This document shows, in pieces, positions 24,565 through 31,653 of a stretch of 64,000 bases of DNA. The notes below the pieces were generated by a model, which did no database searches, was not told the origin of the DNA, and worked only from the letters and a program-made list of their open reading frames with translations. A program made the position numbers and the translations under genes. Positions within the stretch are counted from its first letter, which is position 1. The number at the start of each line of letters is the position of its first letter. The DNA comes from Oceanibaculum indicum P24 (GTDB lineage: Bacteria > Pseudomonadota > Alphaproteobacteria > Oceanibaculales > Oceanibaculaceae): the NCBI RefSeq assembly GCF_000299935.1, contig NZ_AMRL01000005.1, forward strand, positions 1-64,000. Direction: 5' to 3'.

Positions 24565-25314
24565 ATGACAGCGCCCTCTTCCTCGGCTTCGGACTCGTCG
24601 CGCGATCCGATCATTCAGCTCGACGATGTGCGCCTTAACTTGAGAAGCGGGGCGGGCGAGGTCAACATCCTGCGCGGAATTGACCTCACCATCGCAGCGG
24701 GCGAGACGGTCAGCATTGTCGGTCCGTCCGGGGCCGGAAAATCCTCGCTGATGATGCTGATGGCGGGGCTGGAGCGCGCGACCGGCGGCTCGATCCGCGT
24801 TGCCGGCCATGATCTGGGCGGCATGAACGAGGACCGGCTGGCGCTGTTCCGCCGCGCCCATGTCGGGATCGTGTTCCAGGCCTTCCGGCTGGTGCCGACC
24901 ATGAGCGCACTGGAGAATGTCGCCATACCGCTGGAACTGGCCGGGGCGGCAGATGCGTTCGACCGGGCGGCGGAAGGTCTTGAGGCGGTCGGCCTCGGCC
25001 ATCGTACCGGCCATTATCCCGATCAGCTGTCCGGTGGTGAGCAGCAGCGCGTGGCGCTGGCTCGCGCTTTCGTTGCCGGCCCGTCGCTGCTGCTGGCGGA
25101 CGAGCCGACCGGCAATCTGGACGGCCATACCGGCGAGCAGGTCATCGAACTGATGTTCGACCTGAAGCGCCGCTTCGGCACCACGCTGGTTCTCATCACC
25201 CACGACCTTGATCTTGCGCGGCGCTGCCAGCGCACCATCCATCTTTCGGACGGCCGCATCGTCTCCGACGAGCGCGCGGGCGAGGCCAGCCTCGCCGCTG
25301 CGGCCGGGGGCTGA
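24565..25314 (+). CDS. ybbA: ABC transporter ATPase, YbbA/LolD-MacB type
   Basis: A 249-residue ATPase with Walker A GPSGAGKSS, the Q-loop FQAFRLVPTMSALENV, the signature LSGGEQQRVALARA, Walker B LLLADEPTGNLD and the H-loop LITHDLDLARRCQ. The EPTGNLD and ENV motifs are typical of the LolD/MacB/YbbA class. It pairs with the FtsX-like permease starting 2 bases after its stop. The function of YbbAP is not firmly established, with a proposed role in releasing lipophilic substrates. I chose the ATG at 24565; an upstream extension overlaps the divergent tesA and is unlikely. Confidence 0.9.
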   Translation: MTAPSSSASDSSRDPIIQLDDVRLNLRSGAGEVNILRGIDLTIAAGETVSIVGPSGAGKSSLMMLMAGLERATGGSIRVAGHDLGGMNEDRLALFRRAHVGIVFQAFRLVPTMSALENVAIPLELAGAADAFDRAAEGLEAVGLGHRTGHYPDQLSGGEQQRVALARAFVAGPSLLLADEPTGNLDGHTGEQVIELMFDLKRRFGTTLVLITHDLDLARRCQRTIHLSDGRIVSDERAGEASLAAAAGG

Positions 25315-25315
25315 T

Positions 25316-27850
25316 ATGCCAGTTTGGGGGATGCCAGTCTGGTTGCGCTTTGCCCGGCGCGAGCTGCGCGGCGGGCTGAAAGGCTTCCGCATCTTCCTCG
25401 CCTGCCTGATGCTGGGCGTGGCGGCGATTGCCGGTGTCGGCTCCGTCTCCGAATCGCTGCTGGCCGGCCTGCGCGCCGATGCCAGCCAGATCCTGGGCGG
25501 CAGTGTCGATGTCGAATCGGTGCACCGGCCGATCACGCCGGAGGCGCTGGCCTATCTGCAAACGCAAGGACGATTGTCGCATGTCGCCGACATGCGGGCG
25601 ATGGCGCGCAATCCGAACGGTGACCAGCGCTCGCTCTCCGAACTGAAGGCGGTGGACGGCGCCTATCCGCTCATCGGCGCCATGGAACTCGACCCCGCCG
25701 TGCCGCTGGAAGAGGCGCTCGCCAATCGCGGCGGCGTCTGGGGGGCGGTCATCGAACCCAATTTGCTCGACCGTCTGGGACTTGCTCTGGGTGACAGGCT
25801 CCGCGTCGGCGAGCTGGATGTCGAGGTGCGGGCCACGATCCTGCGCGAGCCGGACCGCGCGGTCAGCTTCGCCAGCTTCGGGCCGCGTGTGATGATCGCC
25901 CGCGACGCGCTGGAGGCGACCGGCCTTATCCAGCCTGGCACGCTGATCGACTATCATTACCGCCTCGTGCTGCCTGCCGGCACCGACCATGCCGCCTGGA
26001 TGCGGGACTTCCGCGACCGCTATGCCGCCGAGAATGGCTGGCGCGTGCGCGGCCTGAGCGAAGCGGCGCCGGGCCTGCGGCGCTTCATCGACCGGGTGGC
26101 GCAGTTCCTGACGCTGGTCGGGCTGACCGCGCTGCTGGTCGGCGGCGTCGGCGTCGGCAATGCGGTGAAGAGCTATCTGGACGGCAAATCCACCACCATC
26201 GCCACGCTGAAATGCCTGGGTGCCGAAGGCGCGGTGGTGTTCCGCACCTACCTGTCGCTGGTCATGATCCTGGCGCTGGCCGGAATCGCCGCCGGGCTGG
26301 TGCTGGGCGCGGCGCTGCCCTATGCTGCGGCGGCGGTGCTGAACCAGCTGATCCCGGTGCAGGTGGCGCCGGCACTCTATGCCGGTCCGCTGGCGCTCGC
26401 CGGCCTGTTCGGCCTGCTGACGGCGCTGGCCTTCTCGCTCTGGCCGCTGGCGAAGGCGAAGGACATCCGCCCGGCGGGCCTGTTCCGCCAGCTGGTCAGC
26501 GGCGAGGGCGGCCGGGTCGGCCTGCCCTATATCCTGGCGCTCGGCCTGTCGGCGGTGGCTTTGGCGGCGCTTGCCATCTTCTCCTCCAATGAGCGGGTGC
26601 TGGCCGGCTGGTTCGTGCTTGGCGCCATCGGTGCCGTCCTCATCTTCCTGGGGGCGGCGCGTCTGCTGATGCTGGGCGTCGCGGCGGCGGGGCGTCCGCG
26701 CCAGCCGACGCTGCGGCTGGCGCTGGCCAATCTGCACCGGCCGGGCGCGCCGACCGCCAGCATTGCGCTTTCGCTGGGGCTGGGCATCACCGTGCTGGTC
26801 GCGGTGGCGCTGACCCAGGCCAATATGGCGCGGCAGGTGACCGAGCAGTTGCCGGAGCAGGCACCCAGCTATTTCTTCATCGATATCCAGCCGAACCAGA
26901 TCGACCGCTTCCAGCAGACCGTCGATGCGGTGCCGGGCATCAGCAAGGTCGAACGGACGCCGATGGTGCGCGGCCGCGTCTCTGCCATCAATGGCGTGCC
27001 TTCCGACCAGGTGACCGTCGATCCGGAGGTGCGCTGGGTGCTGCGCGGCGACCGTGGCCTGACCTATGCCGCCGCCCCGCCGCCGGGAACGCAGATCGTC
27101 GCCGGCGACTGGTGGCCGGAGGATTACAAGGGGCCGCCGCTGATCTCCTTCGATGCGGAGATCGCCGCCGGCATGGGCATCGGCATCGGCGACACGCTGA
27201 CGATCAATGTGCTGGGCCGGGACATCACCGCGACCATCGGCAATCTGCGCCGGATCGACTGGGGCAATCTGTCGATCAACTTCGTCATCATCTTCGCGCC
27301 GGGCACGATGGAGGCTGCACCCCATACCATCATCGCCACGGTGAACACCGATGGTCCGGCGGCCGAGGAGGCGGTGCAGCGCGCCGTCACCGACGAGCTG
27401 CCGAATGTGAATGCGATCCGCGTGAAGGACGCGCTGGAGGCCGCGAACCAGATTCTGGAGGCGGTCGGGCAGGCGGTGCGGATCACCGCCTCGGTCGCCA
27501 TCCTCGCCGGCACGCTGGTGCTGGGTGGGGCGGTGGTCGCCGGCCATCACCGCCGGGTCTATGACGCGGTGGTGCTGAAGGTGCTGGGGGCGACGCGGCG
27601 CGACGTGCTGGCGGCCTTCCTGCTGGAATACGGCCTGCTGGGAGCGATGGTGGCGCTGATCGCCTCTGTCGTCGGCACCATCGTCGCCTGGGCGGTGCTG
27701 GTCTTCGTCATGCGTTCCGACTTCGTGTTCGCGCCCGGTGTCGTGATTTGGACATCATTGCTGTGTACGGTCATTACCGTCGCACTGGGTCTTGCCGGGA
27801 CCTGGCGGGCGCTGGGCCAGAAGGCGGCCCCGCTGCTGCGCAACGAATAA
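25316..27850 (+). CDS. ybbP: ABC transporter permease, FtsX-like, YbbP type
   Basis: An 844-residue permease with an N-terminal helix (GFRIFLACLMLGVAAIAGVGSVSESLL), a large periplasmic domain, a core FtsX block around residue 260 (FLTLVGLTALLVGGVGVGNAVKSYLDGKSTTIATLKCLGAEG), then a second periplasmic domain and a second FtsX block at the C-terminus (GTLVLGGAVVAGHHRRVYDAVVLKVLGATRRDVLAAFLLEYGLLG). Length and architecture match YbbP. The start is the ATG at 25316 (2 bases after the ybbA stop; ATG 25331 is also possible). It is probably cotranscribed with ybbA. Confidence 0.9.
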   Translation: MPVWGMPVWLRFARRELRGGLKGFRIFLACLMLGVAAIAGVGSVSESLLAGLRADASQILGGSVDVESVHRPITPEALAYLQTQGRLSHVADMRAMARNPNGDQRSLSELKAVDGAYPLIGAMELDPAVPLEEALANRGGVWGAVIEPNLLDRLGLALGDRLRVGELDVEVRATILREPDRAVSFASFGPRVMIARDALEATGLIQPGTLIDYHYRLVLPAGTDHAAWMRDFRDRYAAENGWRVRGLSEAAPGLRRFIDRVAQFLTLVGLTALLVGGVGVGNAVKSYLDGKSTTIATLKCLGAEGAVVFRTYLSLVMILALAGIAAGLVLGAALPYAAAAVLNQLIPVQVAPALYAGPLALAGLFGLLTALAFSLWPLAKAKDIRPAGLFRQLVSGEGGRVGLPYILALGLSAVALAALAIFSSNERVLAGWFVLGAIGAVLIFLGAARLLMLGVAAAGRPRQPTLRLALANLHRPGAPTASIALSLGLGITVLVAVALTQANMARQVTEQLPEQAPSYFFIDIQPNQIDRFQQTVDAVPGISKVERTPMVRGRVSAINGVPSDQVTVDPEVRWVLRGDRGLTYAAAPPPGTQIVAGDWWPEDYKGPPLISFDAEIAAGMGIGIGDTLTINVLGRDITATIGNLRRIDWGNLSINFVIIFAPGTMEAAPHTIIATVNTDGPAAEEAVQRAVTDELPNVNAIRVKDALEAANQILEAVGQAVRITASVAILAGTLVLGGAVVAGHHRRVYDAVVLKVLGATRRDVLAAFLLEYGLLGAMVALIASVVGTIVAWAVLVFVMRSDFVFAPGVVIWTSLLCTVITVALGLAGTWRALGQKAAPLLRNE

Positions 27851-27861
27851 GGGAGGCGGAC

Positions 27862-28134
27862 ATGCGCGTTCTGATACTGGCGGCCCTGCTTCTGACAGCT
27901 GCTGTCCCGCAGGCGCGCGCCGAGGAACCTTCCGGCAATCCGGTGGAGACGCTGCGCGAAGGGATGACGAAGGCGGTCGAGGCCCTGCGCGATCTTGCCG
28001 AGGAAGTGCAGCGCTATGGCGTCCCCTATTTCGACAAGGACGGCAACATCGTCATTCCGCGCAAGGTGCCGGATGAGGGTGTGCCCGATACCGCCGATAC
28101 AGGGCAAGCGGAGGCCCGCTCGATCACACTCTGA
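27862..28134 (+). CDS. small secreted protein of unknown function
   Basis: A 90-residue protein with a Sec signal peptide (MRVLILAALLLTAAVPQARAEE). The mature part is amphipathic, with an Asn-Pro-Val start and an acidic C-terminus (EVQRYGVPYFDKDGNIVIPRKVPDEG). It has no domain that I recognise. GGGAGG precedes the ATG and it lies 11 bases after ybbP, so it may be cotranscribed. The lanthipeptide precursor genes start about 100 bases later behind their own promoter, so a link to them is not indicated. Confidence 0.6.
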   Translation: MRVLILAALLLTAAVPQARAEEPSGNPVETLREGMTKAVEALRDLAEEVQRYGVPYFDKDGNIVIPRKVPDEGVPDTADTGQAEARSITL

Positions 28135-28173
28135 TCTGATCGCTGTCACCATTTTTTCTTAAAAAACAGTCAA

Positions 28174-28202
28174 TTGTCTGCATTTTCCGGTTGCGATATG
28201 CT
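28174..28202 (+). promoter_or_regulatory. putative promoter of the lanthipeptide operon
   Basis: TTGTCT (28174-28179) and TATGCT (28197-28202) are 17 bp apart; each matches four of six consensus bases. The start of transcription would be near 28209, 28 bases before the first precursor's ATG. An AT-rich tract, TTTTTTCTTAAAAAA (28152-28166), lies at about -57 to -43 and could act as an UP element. Confidence 0.5.
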
Positions 28203-28236
28203 GCCCGCCATCATTGGTTTGAGGGCGGAAATCATC

Positions 28237-28524
28237 ATGTCGCAGCAGAATTTCGAGAGCCTGAAGAAGAGTGTCGAAGCCGATCCGGCACTGGTCCAGA
28301 AACTGTCCGGCGTGAAGGAAGTGGGCGATGTCGCAGAGTTTCTGGCCGGCGTTGCCGCGCAGAAGGGCATTGCGCTGAATGCTGATCAGATCAAGGCACA
28401 GATGACGGCCAGCAAGGCCGGCCCGGACGACGAGCTCGACGATGCAGCACTGGAAGCGGTGTCCGGCGGCGGCTCGCCCTATTGCATGTTCACCAAGGGC
28501 TGCTACTGCATTTTCACCAAGTGA
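28237..28524 (+). CDS. lanthipeptide precursor 1 with Nif11-type leader
   Basis: A 95-residue RiPP precursor. Residues 1-78 form a Nif11-like leader: FESLKKSVEADPALVQKL, then the VAEFLAGVAAQKGIAL helix, and an acidic end DDELDDAALEAV just before the double-glycine SGGG. Cleavage after Gly78 would leave the 17-residue core GSPYCMFTKGCYCIFTK. It contains dehydratable residues Ser80, Thr86 and Thr94, and cysteines 83, 89 and 91. SPYC and TKGC are each spaced i to i+3, as in short lanthionine and methyllanthionine rings. The leader and core, the paralogue immediately downstream and the LanM gene after it together support a class II lanthipeptide. It starts at the ATG following GGCGGAAATCATC; the frame is open upstream to 28174 but that part lies over the promoter. 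Confidence 0.88.
   Translation: MSQQNFESLKKSVEADPALVQKLSGVKEVGDVAEFLAGVAAQKGIALNADQIKAQMTASKAGPDDELDDAALEAVSGGGSPYCMFTKGCYCIFTK
28387..28488 (+). repeat. 102-bp tandem-duplicated segment, copy in precursor 1
   Basis: This segment encodes residues 51-84 of precursor 1, which are identical in precursor 2 (28709-28810). By my count the two differ at 6 of 102 nucleotides and all six are third-position, synonymous changes, while the rest of the two genes diverges much more. It covers the last third of the leader, the cleavage site and the first six core residues. Confidence 0.8.
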
Positions 28525-28558
28525 CGGTAGGCCAAAAAAGCCGACAGGGAGGAAGGTA

Positions 28559-28867
28559 ATGGCAAATCAGGCATTCGAGGCGCTGAAGGCAGCCGTGAAG
28601 TCGGACAAGGCACTGCTCGACAAGCTGTCCGGTCATAAGGAAATGGGCGACGCCGCCGAGGCGCTGGCCGGCATCGCCAAATCGAAGGGCATCGATATCT
28701 CCGCCGAGCAGATCAAGGCGCAGATGACGGCCAGCAAGGCCGGCCCGGATGACGAGCTGGACGATGCCGCGCTGGAAGCGGTGTCCGGCGGCGGCTCGCC
28801 CTACTGCATGACCACCAAGGGCTGCTATTGCATGTGCACCGGCAAGTTCACCGAAAACTGGTTCTGA
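28559..28867 (+). CDS. lanthipeptide precursor 2 with Nif11-type leader
   Basis: A 102-residue paralogue of precursor 1. The Nif11-like leader (FEALKAAVKSDKALLDKLSG...EALAGIAKSKGI) ends in the same acidic stretch and SGGG; residues 51-84 are identical to precursor 1. The core after Gly78 has 24 residues: it starts GSPYCMTTKGCYCMC and then continues for nine residues to the C-terminal Phe102. It offers Ser80, Thr85, Thr86, Thr94 and Thr98 for dehydration and Cys83, 89, 91 and 93 for ring formation, one more cysteine than precursor 1. Strong ribosome binding site (GGGAGGAAGGTA before the ATG at 28559). It lies 34 bases after precursor 1 and 23 bases before the synthetase gene. Confidence 0.88.
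   Translation: MANQAFEALKAAVKSDKALLDKLSGHKEMGDAAEALAGIAKSKGIDISAEQIKAQMTASKAGPDDELDDAALEAVSGGGSPYCMTTKGCYCMCTGKFTENWF
28709..28810 (+). repeat. 102-bp tandem-duplicated segment, copy in precursor 2
   Basis: The second copy of the segment described for precursor 1; it encodes the same 34 residues with 6 silent differences. This pattern fits either recent gene conversion or strong selection on the leader end and cleavage site. Confidence 0.8.
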
Positions 28868-28890
28868 GCCCGTATTTCCTTGCCGCCTGA

Positions 28891-31653
28891 GTGACAAAGC
28901 CGTTCGAGGATATCCTCCGGCCGCTGTGCGACAGTGCGCTGGAGGAGTTTAATCTGGCCACGGAAGTGTCGGGGGTGGACGCGACAGTCGGGCGGGTGGT
29001 GTGCGAGGGCCTGCGTCCCTTCCTGCTGGAACGGCTGTGCACCCTTGCAGCGCCGGTTCTGTTCGCGGCGTTCGACAAGGCCCGTCCCGCGCCGCCGCCA
29101 ATCTCTCTCCTGCTCGACGAACCGCCGGAGGATGTGTCCCGCACCACCTACGCAGCCTTTGCCGCTGGCATGGAAGCTGGCGGCCTTGATGATTTGCGGT
29201 GTTTTTACCCCGGCCTCGACACGGCGCTGACCCTTCTCATCGAGCATCATTCCGCCACCGCGCTGGAGCTGGCGGTGCGGCTGCAGGCGGATCGCGCCGC
29301 CTTGCGCGGCTTCATGCCAGGCTGGGCGGAAGGCGTGCCGGCGCTTTCGTCTATCGGGTTCGGTCTGTCCGATCCGCATGCGCAGGGGCGCATGGTTGCC
29401 AGTATCGACTTCGCGGACGGTACCAAGCTGGCCTACAAGCCACGCTCGCTGGCGGCGGAGGCCGGATTCGCCGGTGTGCTGCGCTGGCTGGCGGTGCGCA
29501 ATCCCGCCTTGCCGGATCAGCGCCTGCCGCGCGTGCTGGATCGCGGCACGCATGGCTGGATGGAATGGGTCACCCCCGCCGATAGCCGCGACGAAGGCGA
29601 GGTGGCGGCATTCTACCGCCGACTCGGCATGCTGATGGCGGTGCTTGGCCTGATGCGCGGCACCGATATCCATTCCGAGAACCTGATCGCGGCGGGCGCC
29701 TATCCGGTCATCGTCGATCTGGAATGCCTGCTGGCGCCGGACGCGATGCCAGACTGGCTGAAACGCCTGTCCGACCCGCCGCCCTTCATGGAGAGCGGGC
29801 TGCTGCCCTTCCTGCTGCCGCTGGGTGAGGGGCAGTGGCGCAATATCGGTTCCGGCGGGCCGCCGCTGCCGCCGGTGCCGCTGCCGGATCACGGCTTCCG
29901 TCATACTGGCACCGACTGGATTCGCCGCGCGGACATTCTGCGCCAGCCGGAGGAACCTTGCCTGCCGCGCCTTGGCGGCGCGGAGCAGGATATACGCGCG
30001 CATCTGCCGGCATTGCAGGAAGGCTACCGGCAGGCGTTGGAGGCAATGCTGGCGCAGCGCGCCGATTTTCTCGCTGAAGATGGGCCGCTGGCCGGTTTTG
30101 CCGATGCGCGCTGCCGTTTCGTCGCACTGCCGACGGACTCCTACCGACGGCTGCTGGTCCGGCTGCGCGAGCCGGACATGATGGCCATGCCCGACGCGGT
30201 GGAGCGGCAGGCGGCGCGCATCGCCCGTCCGGCCCTGCCGGGTATCGCGGAGGCCGACTGGCAACGGCTGCTGGCGGCAGAGGCGGCGGCGCTCGGCCGG
30301 GGAGATGTGCCGGCCTTCCTGTTCAGCCCGTCCGAGGGCATCCTCTCCGAATCCGCTGGCGCGCCGGTCGGAAGGCTGGGCGACCGGTCGCCGCTGGAGG
30401 CGGCAAGGCAGGCCATAGGGGGGCTGGACGAAAAGACGTTGGCGCGACACACGGCCATCCTGCGCGGCGCCTTTGCCCCCACGCCTCTGCCTGTGGAGGG
30501 CGATCTGCTGGACCGGCTGGCGGGGTGGCTGGCGGCGGGAGCGATTCCGCGCGGCGATGGCGGGGTGGACTGGCTGCGCCCGCATGAGGAATTGCCGATT
30601 TCGTTTCGCGTCGCCGGCCACGGCCTCTACCACGGCAGTGCCGGTATCGCGCTGGCGCTGGTGGCGGCTGGCCGGCACCGGGGGCGGTCTGACTGGCTGA
30701 ACCTTGCGGCCAAGGCGCTGCTGCCACTGCGCCATCTCGCGGCGGATGGGACAGCGCAATCGCTGGCGCAGGCGTTCGGTGCCGGTCATGCGGTCGGCCT
30801 GGGCGGCATGATCGCCGCGCTGGTCTGGGCCGGCGATCTGCTGGAAGAACCCGGTTATGTCGCGAATGCGCAGGCACTGGCGGACCGGTTGGGTGATCCG
30901 GCGGCGGTCTCCTCCTTCGACTTCTATGACGGTATCGCCGGGCTGTTACCGGCGCTGCACCTGCTGGCACGCCGGACCGGGAATGCCGCGCTGCCCATGC
31001 TGATGGCGCGCTGGGCGGACCGGCTGCTCGCCTTGGCGACGGAAGATGAGGACGCACTTCTCTGGCGTCCCCGGCGCGGTCAGCCGGTGGCGGGGCTGGC
31101 GCATGGCCAGTCCGGCATGGCGGTGGCGCTGGCCTCTGCCTTCAACGCGACGGGACAGCAGCGCTATCTCGCGGCGGCACAGGCCGCCCTGCTACCGGAG
31201 GACCGGCTGTTCAATGCCGATACGGGCAACTGGCCGGACCCCAACGGGAAAGGTCGCCCTTCGACCGCCTGGTGCCATGGCGCGCCGGGTGTGGCGCTGG
31301 CGCGCGCGGCGTTGCTGAGGCTGGCGCCGGAGGGCTTCGCGGAGCGCCGGACGGAGCTGGCACGGGCGCTCGCAACCACCGCTGCCGATCCCGCCGGGGA
31401 AGCCGGCGATCTGTGTTGCGGGCTGGCTGGCCGGTTGTCCGTGCTCGGGCTGGCCGGGGTGGAGGATACGGCGCTGGCGGAAGCGGCCCGGCTGCGCTGG
31501 TCCGGTGACAGGCCGGGCCTGTGGAGCGACGCGCTGCCCTTCGCGGCGCCCGACCCCTGCCTGTTCAAGGGCGTGGCGGGGATCGTCCTGGCGCTGGTGC
31601 AGGCGGAGGTGCCGAAACTGGCGCCGCCCGTCCTGCTCCCCGCGCTGGGTTAG
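28891..31653 (+). CDS. class II lanthipeptide synthetase LanM (CCG-type)
   Basis: A 920-residue bifunctional enzyme that would phosphorylate and eliminate Ser/Thr and then add Cys thiols to make lanthionine rings. The N-terminal dehydratase (about residues 90-500) has GTKLAYKPRSL (Lys183), RGTDIHSENLIAAG (Asp259, His261, Asn264) and VIVDLECLL (Asp276, Glu278) of the kinase-like active site. The C-terminal LanC-like cyclase (about 570-915) has HGLYHGSAGIALAL, AHGQSGMAVAL, WCHGAPG (Cys795) and DLCCGLAG (Cys842, Cys843). In most LanC domains the last ligand pair is Cys-His; here it is Cys-Cys, so zinc is held by three cysteines as in ProcM. The GTG start directly follows an in-frame TGA, so no earlier start exists, and no clear ribosome binding site is visible. 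The stop overlaps that of the convergent aldo/keto reductase by 4 bases. Confidence 0.93.
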   Translation: MTKPFEDILRPLCDSALEEFNLATEVSGVDATVGRVVCEGLRPFLLERLCTLAAPVLFAAFDKARPAPPPISLLLDEPPEDVSRTTYAAFAAGMEAGGLDDLRCFYPGLDTALTLLIEHHSATALELAVRLQADRAALRGFMPGWAEGVPALSSIGFGLSDPHAQGRMVASIDFADGTKLAYKPRSLAAEAGFAGVLRWLAVRNPALPDQRLPRVLDRGTHGWMEWVTPADSRDEGEVAAFYRRLGMLMAVLGLMRGTDIHSENLIAAGAYPVIVDLECLLAPDAMPDWLKRLSDPPPFMESGLLPFLLPLGEGQWRNIGSGGPPLPPVPLPDHGFRHTGTDWIRRADILRQPEEPCLPRLGGAEQDIRAHLPALQEGYRQALEAMLAQRADFLAEDGPLAGFADARCRFVALPTDSYRRLLVRLREPDMMAMPDAVERQAARIARPALPGIAEADWQRLLAAEAAALGRGDVPAFLFSPSEGILSESAGAPVGRLGDRSPLEAARQAIGGLDEKTLARHTAILRGAFAPTPLPVEGDLLDRLAGWLAAGAIPRGDGGVDWLRPHEELPISFRVAGHGLYHGSAGIALALVAAGRHRGRSDWLNLAAKALLPLRHLAADGTAQSLAQAFGAGHAVGLGGMIAALVWAGDLLEEPGYVANAQALADRLGDPAAVSSFDFYDGIAGLLPALHLLARRTGNAALPMLMARWADRLLALATEDEDALLWRPRRGQPVAGLAHGQSGMAVALASAFNATGQQRYLAAAQAALLPEDRLFNADTGNWPDPNGKGRPSTAWCHGAPGVALARAALLRLAPEGFAERRTELARALATTAADPAGEAGDLCCGLAGRLSVLGLAGVEDTALAEAARLRWSGDRPGLWSDALPFAAPDPCLFKGVAGIVLALVQAEVPKLAPPVLLPALG

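Noticed and set aside
24565-27850. ybbA-ybbP as the exporter of the lanthipeptide
   Set aside because: The genes are of the YbbAP type next to a divergent tesA, as in E. coli, and there is no C39 peptidase domain. A role in lanthipeptide export cannot be excluded but has no support in the sequence.
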